Origin: Gracilibacillus sp. YIM 98692 | GTDB taxonomy: Bacteria > Bacillota > Bacilli > Bacillales > Amphibacillaceae | NCBI RefSeq assembly: GCF_010993965.1 | Contig: NZ_WIXM01000002.1 | Span: 62,001-126,000, forward strand | Length of the DNA: 64,000 nt | Reading direction: 5' to 3' | Part shown: positions 1 to 7,716 of the stretch, in pieces | How positions within the stretch are numbered: position 1 is the stretch's first letter | Layout: each line of letters begins with the position of its first letter | The notes under the pieces: model-generated | What the model was told of the DNA's origin: nothing | Databases searched by the model: none | Seen by the model: the letters and a program-made list of their open reading frames with translations, nothing else | Made by a program: the position numbers and the translations under genes

Positions 1-561
1 ATTAATTGGTCTGCAAAAGTTGCAGGTGAAAAAAAGATTTCTCAAATGGCTGAATCATTAGGGTTTGTATTACGTTCATCTATTAATATGAAAGATATGC
101 TTATTTCCCTACAAAAAGAAGTAGCGATAGTAGATCATTATATCACCATTCAACAATATCGATTTGAAGATAGACTAATATTTCAAAAAGATATTGCTCC
201 AGAATTATTAGAGAGAAAAGTTCCTAAATTTATTATTCAACCAATAGTTGAAAACTCAATCCGATATGCGTTACAAGAAATGGTGGACTCATGTACGATT
301 TTGCTGGTAGCTAAAGAAAAGAACAACTGTCTTATGTTATACATTAGAGATAATGGGCCAGGAATGGATACAGATTTTTTAGAAAAAGTGGATAAAGGAA
401 CTACGCAGCCAAAAGGAAATGGGATCGGATTAAAAAATATTAATGATAGGATTAAATTATTATTCGGGGATCAATATGGATTAGATATTAAAAGTTCAAT
501 CAAAACTGGTACGACAATTTCTATTACATTACCAGGAGAGGAGCTAAAGCCATATGTATAA
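1..561 (+). CDS. Sensor histidine kinase, YesM/LytS type, C-terminal part (5' end outside window)
   Basis: The reading frame is open from base 1, so the gene starts upstream. What remains is the end of the dimerisation/phosphoacceptor region (ISQMAESLGFVLR) and the whole ATPase domain. The N box is at IIQPIVENSIRYAL, the G1 box at DNGPGM and the G2 box at GNGIGLKNINDR. This arrangement is typical of HisKA_7TM/YesM-class membrane kinases that control carbohydrate uptake genes. The stop codon lies inside the start of the response regulator gene (8-bp overlap), so the two are translationally coupled partners. The signal cannot be read because the sensor domain is missing. The first ATG at 46 is internal, not a start. 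Confidence 0.93.
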   Translation: MNWSAKVAGEKKISQMAESLGFVLRSSINMKDMLISLQKEVAIVDHYITIQQYRFEDRLIFQKDIAPELLERKVPKFIIQPIVENSIRYALQEMVDSCTILLVAKEKNNCLMLYIRDNGPGMDTDFLEKVDKGTTQPKGNGIGLKNINDRIKLLFGDQYGLDIKSSIKTGTTISITLPGEELKPYV

Positions 562-1393
562 AGTGCTATTAGTTGATGATGAAAGAATGATATTAGATGG
601 TATTGCGATGATTATTGATTGGAAAACACTTGGAGTCCAGCTAATTGGCAAAGAAAAAAATGGTTTAGATGCATTGAATTTTATGGAAAAATATCAACCG
701 GATATAGTTATAACCGATATAACAATGCCAGGACTTGATGGACTAGGGTTGGTTGCAAAATGTACAGAGTTATATCCTGATATTAAATGGATATTTATAT
801 CGGGGTATAATGAGTTTGAATACGCCAGAAAAGCAATGAGATATGGAGTAAAGCATTATTTGTTAAAACCTTGTAATGAACAACAGATTTCAGAAGCTCT
901 AACGGATGTTATTAAAGAGAAGGAAAATGAAGAAAAGGCCATCCACTTTTTGCAGAACATAAAAGATGAAGCAGGAAATCTGCTTTTTTCTGAAAAAGAA
1001 GATATTTTGAAGCAGATATCTCAGAGAGCTATGGCGCATAATCGAAGAAGAACACAAAAATATTCAAAAGTTATACAACAAATTATTGATTATATACATG
1101 ATGAATTAGATAACCCCAATTTGTCCCTGCAATGGTTAGCAAATGAGCATTTATTTATGAATGCAGATTATTTGGGGAAAACATTTAAAAAAGAAGTGGG
1201 ACAACGATTCTCTAGTTATGTAACTAATGCTAGAATGAATTGTGCAGTAGAAATGATTGAAAAAGATCCTGATATCAAAGTGTTTGAATTAGCAGAAAAA
1301 TTAGGGTTTGGTACGAATCCTCAATACTTTAGTCAACTGTTTAAAAGAATAAAAGGCGTAACCCCTTCGGAAATTTTAAAATCTTTAGATTAA
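554..1393 (+). CDS. AraC-type response regulator, YesN family
   Basis: An N-terminal receiver domain covers about residues 1-120. The acidic pair is D8/D9, the phosphoacceptor is D55 in the VITDITMPG segment, and the conserved lysine is in LLKPCNE. The C-terminal 100 residues form a double helix-turn-helix AraC domain (LSLQWLANEHLFMNADYLGKTFKK, then KVFELAEKLGFG with NPQYFSQLFKR). Proteins of this family are phosphorylated by YesM-type kinases and activate adjacent sugar ABC transporter genes. Its overlap with the kinase gene and the transporter starting about 110 bp downstream fit that role. Length (279 aa) is slightly short for YesN-like proteins, with a reduced linker. Confidence 0.93.
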   Translation: MYKVLLVDDERMILDGIAMIIDWKTLGVQLIGKEKNGLDALNFMEKYQPDIVITDITMPGLDGLGLVAKCTELYPDIKWIFISGYNEFEYARKAMRYGVKHYLLKPCNEQQISEALTDVIKEKENEEKAIHFLQNIKDEAGNLLFSEKEDILKQISQRAMAHNRRRTQKYSKVIQQIIDYIHDELDNPNLSLQWLANEHLFMNADYLGKTFKKEVGQRFSSYVTNARMNCAVEMIEKDPDIKVFELAEKLGFGTNPQYFSQLFKRIKGVTPSEILKSLD

Positions 1394-1406
1394 AGACCTC
1401 TTCTTT

Positions 1407-1436
1407 TTAAACATTTATCACTGTTTTTTCTATAAT
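1407..1436 (+). promoter_or_regulatory. Candidate sigma-A promoter for the sugar transporter operon
   Basis: A perfect TATAAT -10 lies at 1431-1436 with a weak -35 (TTAAAC, 1407-1412) 18 bp upstream. It follows the response regulator stop codon and precedes the binding-protein gene. The poor -35 is what would be expected of a promoter needing an activator such as the upstream AraC-type regulator, but that is inference. Confidence 0.45.
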
Positions 1437-1467
1437 TGGTTCATGTGAAAATTTGATATCATGTATC

Positions 1468-1481
1468 TGAAATCGCTTACA
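1468..1481 (+). promoter_or_regulatory. cre-like CcpA operator
   Basis: TGAAATCGCTTACA matches the Bacillus catabolite-responsive element TGWAARCGYTWNCW at 13 of 14 positions; the one mismatch is T where R is expected. It lies about 35 bp downstream of the proposed -10 and 25 bp before the binding-protein start. In that position CcpA would act as a roadblock, giving glucose repression of the sugar transporter. Confidence 0.65.
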
Positions 1482-1506
1482 GAATTTAAAAAGGGGAGGA
1501 ACTAAG

Positions 1507-2835
1507 ATGAGAAAGCTGTTATTATTATTTTTTACTTTGTTTGTATCTCTACTGTTAGTAGCATGTAATGGTAATGAAGCAACAAATGAAGATGGTAATC
1601 AGGAGGAAGCAGATAATACAAATGAGGATACATCAGATGAAAACGAGGCAGCGGAAGGAGATGTAACTTTACGTATTGCTTGGTGGGGATCGCAACCGCG
1701 TCATGACTATACATTAGAAGTTATTGAAATGTACGAAGAACAAAATCCAGGTGTCGTTATCGAACCTGAATATGCGAGTTGGGATGATTATTGGCAAAAA
1801 TTAGCTCCGCAAGCTGCAGCTAATGAATTGCCAGACATTATCGCGATGGACCTATCTTATTTATCTCAATACGCTGAAAATAATCAATTAGCGGATTTGA
1901 ATCCTTACATTGGAAATGAAATCGATGTTACGAATATTTCGGATGATGTGGTGAGTGGTGGAAAGGTAAATGACGGAATTTATGGTTTTAACCTAGGGGT
2001 TAATGCATTAGGATTTCACTATAACCCAGACGTGTTAGACGAAATTGGAGTAGGGGAAATTCCAGAAGATTGGACATGGGAAGATTATCAAGAAATTTCT
2101 CAACAAGCAATCGATCAAGGAGTTTATTTTGATAATGGTTTCCAAGCAGACGTTTTTTTCAACTATTATTTACGTACAAAAGGAAAGCGCTTATATGATG
2201 AGAATGGTAATGGGTTAGGCTATGAAGATGATCAATTATTTGTCGAATTCTTTAGTATGTTACAAGAACAAGTGGAAAGTGGTGCGACACCGACACCAGA
2301 CTACTTAGCCCAATTAGCTGGCCCAGAGGATGATCCAGTTGTAAAAGGGGATGGGGTAGGCATTTTTCAATGGTCTAACCAATTTGTTGGATTAGAAGAC
2401 ATATCAGGTGAAAAGTTTAAGATGGCACCAATGCCTGGTCCAAATGTAACGGATGGGTTATTTTTAAAACCTAGTATGTTTTTCTCTGTTTCTGAAAATT
2501 CAGAAGCGAAAGAGGAAGCTGCTAAGTTTATTGATTTCTTTGTTAATGATATCGAAGCAAATAAATTAATTTTAGGAGATCGAGGAGTTCCTGTTTCGTC
2601 TGAAGTAAAAGAAGCATTATTGGATGAAGTTTCTTCCTCACAAGCTGAAGTGTTTGAATACATTGCATGGGTAGAAGAAAACAGTACTCCTATGGGACCT
2701 GCTGACCCTTCTGGTGCAGGGGAAATCATTTCAACATTGGATAACTTAGCTGAACAACTATCCTATGGAGAAATAACACCTGAAGATGCTGCACAACACT
2801 TTAGAACACAAGCAGAAAGTATTTTAAGTAATTAA
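1507..2835 (+). CDS. ABC transporter sugar-binding lipoprotein (YesO-like)
   Basis: A 442-aa extracellular solute-binding protein of family 1. The N-terminus is a lipoprotein signal peptide with lipobox LLVAC, so the mature protein is anchored through Cys20. A low-complexity acidic linker (residues about 22-52, rich in N, E and D) follows, then the binding domain (RIAWWGSQPRHDYT, PDIIAMDLSYLSQYA). The start has a good SD (AAGGGGAGG). It heads the transport operon and is followed by two permease genes, with no ATPase gene. In Gram-positive bacteria such importers often share the ATPase MsmX, so MsmX use is likely. The substrate is unknown; the gene order resembles yesMNOPQ-yesL, which suggests an oligosaccharide of plant cell-wall origin. 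Confidence 0.92.
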   Translation: MRKLLLLFFTLFVSLLLVACNGNEATNEDGNQEEADNTNEDTSDENEAAEGDVTLRIAWWGSQPRHDYTLEVIEMYEEQNPGVVIEPEYASWDDYWQKLAPQAAANELPDIIAMDLSYLSQYAENNQLADLNPYIGNEIDVTNISDDVVSGGKVNDGIYGFNLGVNALGFHYNPDVLDEIGVGEIPEDWTWEDYQEISQQAIDQGVYFDNGFQADVFFNYYLRTKGKRLYDENGNGLGYEDDQLFVEFFSMLQEQVESGATPTPDYLAQLAGPEDDPVVKGDGVGIFQWSNQFVGLEDISGEKFKMAPMPGPNVTDGLFLKPSMFFSVSENSEAKEEAAKFIDFFVNDIEANKLILGDRGVPVSSEVKEALLDEVSSSQAEVFEYIAWVEENSTPMGPADPSGAGEIISTLDNLAEQLSYGEITPEDAAQHFRTQAESILSN

Positions 2836-2844
2836 TAATTCATT

Positions 2845-2876
2845 CATGATAGCTGGTCTTTTGATCAGCTATCATG
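2845..2876 (+). promoter_or_regulatory. Intercistronic hairpin after the binding-protein gene
   Basis: Two perfect 11-base arms (CATGATAGCTG at 2845-2855 and CAGCTATCATG at 2866-2876) enclose a 10-base loop. Only a weak T tract follows, so this is probably a leaky terminator or mRNA-stabilising hairpin. Such hairpins are common behind binding-protein genes, where they raise binding-protein level relative to the permeases. Confidence 0.6.
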
Positions 2877-2915
2877 CTTTAATCCTTGTTAATTTGTCGA
2901 AAGGAGCTTCCATGT

Positions 2916-3812
2916 ATGCAATCACACATGAAACAAAATTTGTGGGGATATTTTTTCATAGGTCCTTTTATTATAGGATTTCTCTCATTTACTATTATTC
3001 CTATTTTTGCTTCGTTATATTTCTCTTTTACATCATATAATTTGTTTAATGCACCGCAATGGATAGGGTTAGACAATTTCAGAAAAATGTTTACAGAAGA
3101 TCCGCGGTATATTCATTCTTTAAAAATAACCTTTGTCTATGTATTTGTAGGTGTACCATTACGTTTAGGATTTGCATTAATCGTTGCTATGTTATTAAAT
3201 ACTGCCTCTCGGGCAGTTGGATTATATCGCACACTTTATTATTTACCTAGTTTAATTGGAGGAAGTGTTGCAGTTGCTATTATGTGGAGAAATATTTTTG
3301 GGGATGAAGGAATTGTTAATCTTGCTTTGATGTCAATGGGGATAGATCCGGTAAGGTGGTTTGGTGACCCTGGTGCAGCATTGTGGATGCTAATCTTTTT
3401 ATCTGTTTGGCAATTTGGTTCTTCTATGCTGATCTTTTTGGCTGGTCTCAAGTCTATTCCTCAAAGCTATTACGAGGCAGCTAGTGTGGATGGAGCTAGC
3501 TTTTTTCAAAAGTTTTTTACGATCACGATTCCAATGCTTAGCCCAGTTATACTATTTAATGCTATTATGCAAACAATAGCTGCTTTTATGACATTTGTGC
3601 CAGCGTTTATTATTTCAAAGGGTACTGGTGGTCCATTAGATGGAACATTATTGTATTCATTATACTTGTTCAAACAAGGGTTTGAATTTTTTCACATGGG
3701 TTATGCGTCAGCCATGGCATGGGTTATGTTAATCATTATTGCCATTTTAACCTCATTAATATTTTTATCATCAAAATATTGGGTTCATTATGAGTCGGAA
3801 GGGGGCAGATAA
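2916..3812 (+). CDS. Sugar ABC transporter permease, MalF/UgpA type (YesP-like)
   Basis: A polytopic membrane protein of 298 aa with about six hydrophobic segments. The binding-protein-dependent permease (EAA) loop reads [22 protein letters not shown] and contacts the ATPase. The frame can extend to a TTG at 2886. ATG 2916 is preferred because AAAGGAG (2900-2906) sits nine bases before it and the hydrophilic N-terminus [11 protein letters not shown] then leads straight into the first membrane segment. It pairs with the next gene, from which it is separated by two bases, to form the channel of the importer. Confidence 0.92.
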   Translation: MQSHMKQNLWGYFFIGPFIIGFLSFTIIPIFASLYFSFTSYNLFNAPQWIGLDNFRKMFTEDPRYIHSLKITFVYVFVGVPLRLGFALIVAMLLNTASRAVGLYRTLYYLPSLIGGSVAVAIMWRNIFGDEGIVNLALMSMGIDPVRWFGDPGAALWMLIFLSVWQFGSSMLIFLAGLKSIPQSYYEAASVDGASFFQKFFTITIPMLSPVILFNAIMQTIAAFMTFVPAFIISKGTGGPLDGTLLYSLYLFKQGFEFFHMGYASAMAWVMLIIIAILTSLIFLSSKYWVHYESEGGR

Positions 3813-3814
3813 AA

Positions 3815-4654
3815 GTGAAAGCAAAATATTTCAAAAAACTCAGTTATCATATCATCGTTGGCGGATTTGCTATTCTTTTATTGTACCCAGTATTTTGGCT
3901 GCTCATGAGCTCATTTAAAGTTAGTGAACAAATTTTTATTACGGCAGATTCCCTGATACCAAATCCATTTATTATAAGTAATTATGCTCAAGGTTGGGAA
4001 GGTTTTGGAGATTATGGGTTTGGAGTTTTTATTAAAAATACAGCTGTTTTCGTTATTTTAGTTTTAATTGGTCATTTAATTTCCTGTTCATTAATTGCGT
4101 TTGGCTTTGCAAGATTGCAATTTGTTGGCAGACGGTTTTGGTTTGCGATTATGATTATGACTCTAATGCTTCCGTATGAGGTAGTTATGATTCCCCAATA
4201 TATCATTTTTGCTCAATTAGATTGGTTAAACTCTTTAAAGCCGTTAGTAGTTCCAGCCTACTTTGGCCATCCATTTTTTATTTTTTTACTTGTCCAATTT
4301 ATTCGCACGATACCTAGGGAGTTAGACGAAGCTGCTATTATAGACGGTTGTAATACTTTTGGGGTATATTCTAGAATTATTTTGCCATTAATAGTCCCTG
4401 CTTTAGCGACTACTTCAATTTTTACTTTTTACTGGACATGGGATAATCTTTTAGGACCAGTTTTGTATTTGAATAGTCCATCGAAGTATACGGTTTCTAT
4501 GGCATTAAACATGTTTCTAAGTAATGAAACAGTCTCGAATTGGGGGGCCATGTTTGCCATGTCCATTGTTTCATTGATTCCTGTATTTATAGTGTTCTTT
4601 ATTTTCCAACGTTATGTGGTGGAAGGTATTAGTACAAGCGGTTTAAAAGGATAA
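3815..4654 (+). CDS. Sugar ABC transporter permease, MalG/UgpE type (YesQ-like)
   Basis: The second permease of the importer, 279 aa, with six predicted membrane segments. It starts at GTG behind a GGAAGGGGG ribosome binding site that lies in the end of the preceding gene. The EAA loop is clear ([26 protein letters not shown]). The two permeases would form the heterodimeric channel. No ATPase gene follows, consistent with a shared multi-sugar ATPase encoded elsewhere. Confidence 0.92.
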   Translation: MKAKYFKKLSYHIIVGGFAILLLYPVFWLLMSSFKVSEQIFITADSLIPNPFIISNYAQGWEGFGDYGFGVFIKNTAVFVILVLIGHLISCSLIAFGFARLQFVGRRFWFAIMIMTLMLPYEVVMIPQYIIFAQLDWLNSLKPLVVPAYFGHPFFIFLLVQFIRTIPRELDEAAIIDGCNTFGVYSRIILPLIVPALATTSIFTFYWTWDNLLGPVLYLNSPSKYTVSMALNMFLSNETVSNWGAMFAMSIVSLIPVFIVFFIFQRYVVEGISTSGLKG

Positions 4655-4725
4655 TTATCAAGAGGTAATGACTGTAAGTGAAAGGGAATTGCCTATAACA
4701 TTCATTAACTACTGAGGTGAATTTT

Positions 4726-5358
4726 ATGCAAGCAGTCAATAAAGCATTAGAATGGATTACAAAGGTTGCTTATTTAAATATTATATGGATTGCCTTTTCT
4801 GTAGTAGGATTGGTTGCCTTCGGATTATTCCCCGCAACTGCAGCATGCTTTACTGTTACTAGAAAGTGGATTACTGGATATACAGATATACCGGTTTTTA
4901 AAACTTTTTGGAAAGCATACCGCGAATCATATAAAGGGGCTAATATTTTAGGGTATATCATTTTAGCTTTTGGTTATATTCTTTATCTGGATTTTTTATT
5001 TTTAACAGTTAATAACAATGAAAGCACTTTACTTTTAACGATTCCATTTTTGTTTATTAGCATTCTATATATTTTAACTGTATTGTATATTTTTCCTGTT
5101 TATGTGTATTATGATATGAAAATATCAAAAGTTCTAAAGAGTGCTGTTTTTATTATGTTATTAAATCCTTTATCTACCTTAGTAATGGTGATGGGGTTGT
5201 TTGGTATTATGTTTGTTTTATGGCAATTCCAAGGTATTTTCATATTTTTTAGTATGAGTATCATATCGATAGCACTTATGATGCCTGCATACAGGGCTTT
5301 TCAGAAGATTCAAGAGAAACAAACATACATAAACAATGGCAAATTGATAGAAGATTAA
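4726..5358 (+). CDS. DUF624 membrane protein (YesL-like)
   Basis: A 210-aa protein with about five hydrophobic segments and the DUF624 signature near the N-terminus (GLFPATAACFTVTRKW). Family members such as YesL and YteU sit in operons for uptake of complex carbohydrates, but their biochemical role is not established. The start is taken as ATG 4726 rather than GTG 4717 because TGAGGTG (4713-4719) is correctly spaced for it and overlaps the GTG. It is the last gene of the transporter cluster. Confidence 0.85.
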   Translation: MQAVNKALEWITKVAYLNIIWIAFSVVGLVAFGLFPATAACFTVTRKWITGYTDIPVFKTFWKAYRESYKGANILGYIILAFGYILYLDFLFLTVNNNESTLLLTIPFLFISILYILTVLYIFPVYVYYDMKISKVLKSAVFIMLLNPLSTLVMVMGLFGIMFVLWQFQGIFIFFSMSIISIALMMPAYRAFQKIQEKQTYINNGKLIED

Positions 5359-5527
5359 ACGTTATAATATATTCTCTCATTTATACCAACTGGATTTTCG
5401 TAAATATGATAAAGAAATAGTTAGGCAATGTTTATATTATATGGCAAAAATTCCACTATATATGGAAATAGGCAGAAATAATCAAAATTTCTGCCTTTGT
5501 TTTAAAATAAGAAAGCATAAAAATTTA

Positions 5528-5654
5528 CGCTTCGCTGTCTAGCTCCAGCGCCTACCCCCTCGAGGTCTTAAGTCGAGCCTCTTTGTGGCAAAATAGCACC
5601 ACATAGAGGCTCGACTTATTGCCCTAGGGTGACCAAGCCGCTTGCGCTTTTCTT
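5528..5654. repeat. Intergenic repeat (family IV) with strong stem-loop
   Basis: A GC-richer block in AT-rich surroundings, beginning TTCGCTGTCTAGCTCCAGCG and ending GCCGCTTGCGCTTTT. Its core is an inverted repeat with 14-base arms (5569-5582 and 5605-5618, TAAGTCGAGCCTCT and its complement), extended inward by TGTGG/CCACA. I recognise this pattern as a recurrent intergenic element of Bacillaceae, though only one copy is in this window. It fills much of the 465-bp gap between the DUF624 gene and cwlO. Confidence 0.6.
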
Positions 5655-5702
5655 ATTGATTTGGCAGTATTTGTCATTTTTTTATACAAAATGAAATATT
5701 TT

Positions 5703-5719
5703 TGTAACATTTATATAAT
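5703..5719 (+). promoter_or_regulatory. WalR-box-like site upstream of cwlO
   Basis: TGTAAC, five bases, then TATAAT. The WalR consensus is TGTWAH-N5-TGTWAH, so the first half-site is perfect and the second has one mismatch; the second half could also be a promoter -10. B. subtilis cwlO is a known member of the WalKR regulon, so the site fits the gene. About 105 bp to the start codon leaves a long leader. Confidence 0.4.
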
Positions 5720-5823
5720 ACTGTTGCAATCTAAACATGTTACACTGTACGTGACCCAAAATTAGACAGATATCATAAATGTTAATAAATAGATAGATAA
5801 TTAAAAAAAGGCAGGGGAATTTC

Positions 5824-7101
5824 GTGCAAAGTCTTAAAAAGTTGTTAAAGCATGGAGTAGTAGTTGCAACGGTTGCGTCTAGTTTTTATTTTGTACATAG
5901 CAGTGTCAGTGCAGAAACGGAAGAAGAAATTCAAGCACAGCGTTCTAACATTCAATCAGACATAAATGAAAAACAAAGTGAAATTAGTCAGATAGAACAA
6001 GAATTAGTGGAATTAAATGAACAAATTATGCGCAGTGAAGAAGCAATTGAAGACAATCAGAAAATCATTGAAGAAACTGAAGTCGAGATCACCGAAGCAG
6101 AAGAAGAAGCTGATCAGCTCGATGAATCCATTCAAAAAATTCAAGATAAAATAGACAAACGTAACGAAATTCTAAAAGATAGAATCTCCTCCTTACAACA
6201 AAATGGTGGATCACAGAGCTACTTAGAAGTGCTTTTTGGTGCAACAGATTTTCTCGATTTTATTGATCGGATATCACTTGTGACCAAAATTACGCAAGCA
6301 GATCAAGATTTATTGAAGAGTCAAGAAGAAGATAAATTAGAATTAGAAACGAAGAAAAATACATTGGAAACCAAGCTGGAAGAATTAGAGGCAATGAAGC
6401 TTGAGTATGAAGGAATGCAAGAACACATTAAAGAACAAGTTGAACAGAATGAACAATTAAAAGAAGAGCTGGAAGAAAAGAAAGAAGCAAATAGTGACAT
6501 CCTTGACGAACTAAGAATTGAAGATCAAGCATTAGCAAACAAAGCAGATGCTTTAAAGCAAGCAGATCAAGAAGAGCAGTCTAGTTCTTCAGAACAATCA
6601 ACAACATCTACAGATAGCACAAATTCTAATGCTAATATAGAACAATATTCTAGGAATTCATCTAACTCAAGTTCCAAATCATCTAATCAACCACAATCTG
6701 CTCCAGCTAGTGGTAATTTGCAAACTGCCATTAATGCAGGGTATAAGTATGTTGGTAACTCCGTTTATGTATTCGGTGGGGGAAGAACGGCCTATGATAT
6801 TGCAAATGGTCGATTTGACTGTTCGGGTTTTGTCAGTTGGGCGTTTAAGCAGGCGGGCGTCAACCTTCCAGCATCTACAGCAGGGTTATCATCTGTTGGA
6901 ACAAAAGTTTCTACTAGTGAGATGAAACCAGGTGACCTTGTCTTCTTTAACACCTATAAAACAAATGGTCATGTTGGTATTTATATAGGTAATAACCAAT
7001 TTATTGGTTCTCAAAACTCAACTGGTGTAGCGGTAGCAAATATGGGAAGCGGATATTGGAAAAATCACTTCGCAGGTCACGTACGTCGGGTGATGCAATA
7101 A
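5824..7101 (+). CDS. cwlO: Secreted D,L-endopeptidase, CwlO type (coiled coil plus NlpC/P60)
   Basis: A 425-aa secreted peptidoglycan hydrolase. A signal peptide ends near SVSA (residue 30). A long charged coiled coil (about 35-270) matches the PcsB/CwlO N-terminal domain, through which FtsEX controls the enzyme. A Ser/Asn-rich linker (about 255-300) leads to an NlpC/P60 domain with catalytic Cys near 333 (RFDCSGFVSW) and His near 383 (NGHVGIYIG). CwlO cleaves the D-Glu-mDAP bond of stem peptides and supports cell elongation. The start is GTG with SD GCAGGGGA. It is shorter than B. subtilis CwlO (473 aa) but has the same architecture; a different NlpC/P60 paralogue remains possible. Confidence 0.85.
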   Translation: MQSLKKLLKHGVVVATVASSFYFVHSSVSAETEEEIQAQRSNIQSDINEKQSEISQIEQELVELNEQIMRSEEAIEDNQKIIEETEVEITEAEEEADQLDESIQKIQDKIDKRNEILKDRISSLQQNGGSQSYLEVLFGATDFLDFIDRISLVTKITQADQDLLKSQEEDKLELETKKNTLETKLEELEAMKLEYEGMQEHIKEQVEQNEQLKEELEEKKEANSDILDELRIEDQALANKADALKQADQEEQSSSSEQSTTSTDSTNSNANIEQYSRNSSNSSSKSSNQPQSAPASGNLQTAINAGYKYVGNSVYVFGGGRTAYDIANGRFDCSGFVSWAFKQAGVNLPASTAGLSSVGTKVSTSEMKPGDLVFFNTYKTNGHVGIYIGNNQFIGSQNSTGVAVANMGSGYWKNHFAGHVRRVMQ

Positions 7102-7120
7102 AATATGAGGATATTAAAAA

Positions 7121-7155
7121 AAGCAAGTGCGTATCGAAAACGCACTTGCTTTTTT
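7121..7155. terminator. Bidirectional terminator between cwlO and brxA
   Basis: Arms AAGCAAGTGCG (7121-7131) and CGCACTTGCTT (7141-7151) are followed by a T tract and preceded by an A tract. It can therefore stop transcription of cwlO on the plus strand and brxA on the minus strand. Confidence 0.9.
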
Positions 7156-7211
7156 AAAGTGTAAAAAGTATATTGTTGATTAATTATTAAAAAATAATGA
7201 GACTAACTATT

Positions 7212-7640
7212 TTAACAATACTTTTGATAAGCTTCTGTTAATTGATTAACAATTTCTTCTACTTCGTATCCTTCAATTTGTTCACGAGGGATAAAGTGCT
7301 GAAGCTTTCCATCTTTCACTAATCCCATAGATGGAGAAGAAGGCTCTACTCCTTCAAAGTATTCACGCATTTTTGCTGTAGCTTCACGATCTTGTCCAGC
7401 AAACACTGTAACTAATTTATTTGGTTTTTTTGGTCCTTCTAAAGAAGTAATTGCTGCAGGTCTAGCAAGTCCAGCAGCACAACCACATACAGAATTCACC
7501 ACTACTAGTACTGGCTCATTGTTTTCTGAAATAAACTGATCGACTTCTTCAGGTGTTGTTAATTCTTCAAAACCTGCGTTAGTTAACTCATCACGCATAG
7601 GTTGAGCAATTTCCTTCATATATTCTTCATATGCATTCAT
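7212..7640 (-). CDS. brxA: Bacilliredoxin BrxA (YphP/YqiW family)
   Basis: A 142-aa protein of the YphP/YqiW family with the characteristic redox motif VNSVCGCAAGLARPA. Bacilliredoxins remove bacillithiol from S-bacillithiolated proteins, the first Cys of the CGC motif being the attacking one. The N-terminal AYEEYMKEIAQPMRDEL and the PSSPSMGLVKDGK segment resemble BrxA (YphP) more than BrxB. The start is ATG 7640, behind AGGAGGA; the frame extends ten codons further but without a ribosome binding site. It is a single gene. Confidence 0.9.
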   Translation of the reverse strand: MNAYEEYMKEIAQPMRDELTNAGFEELTTPEEVDQFISENNEPVLVVVNSVCGCAAGLARPAAITSLEGPKKPNKLVTVFAGQDREATAKMREYFEGVEPSSPSMGLVKDGKLQHFIPREQIEGYEVEEIVNQLTEAYQKYC

Positions 7641-7716
7641 GTATGGATTCCTCCTAATTATCCTAGTCATTCAAATCATAACAAATGACTTCCATTGTGA
7701 CGAGTCTTTTGCATTG

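Noticed and set aside
2846-3040. Plus-strand 64-codon frame at the start of the first permease gene
   Set aside because: It overlaps the permease in another frame, and its hydrophobicity reflects the permease's own codons.
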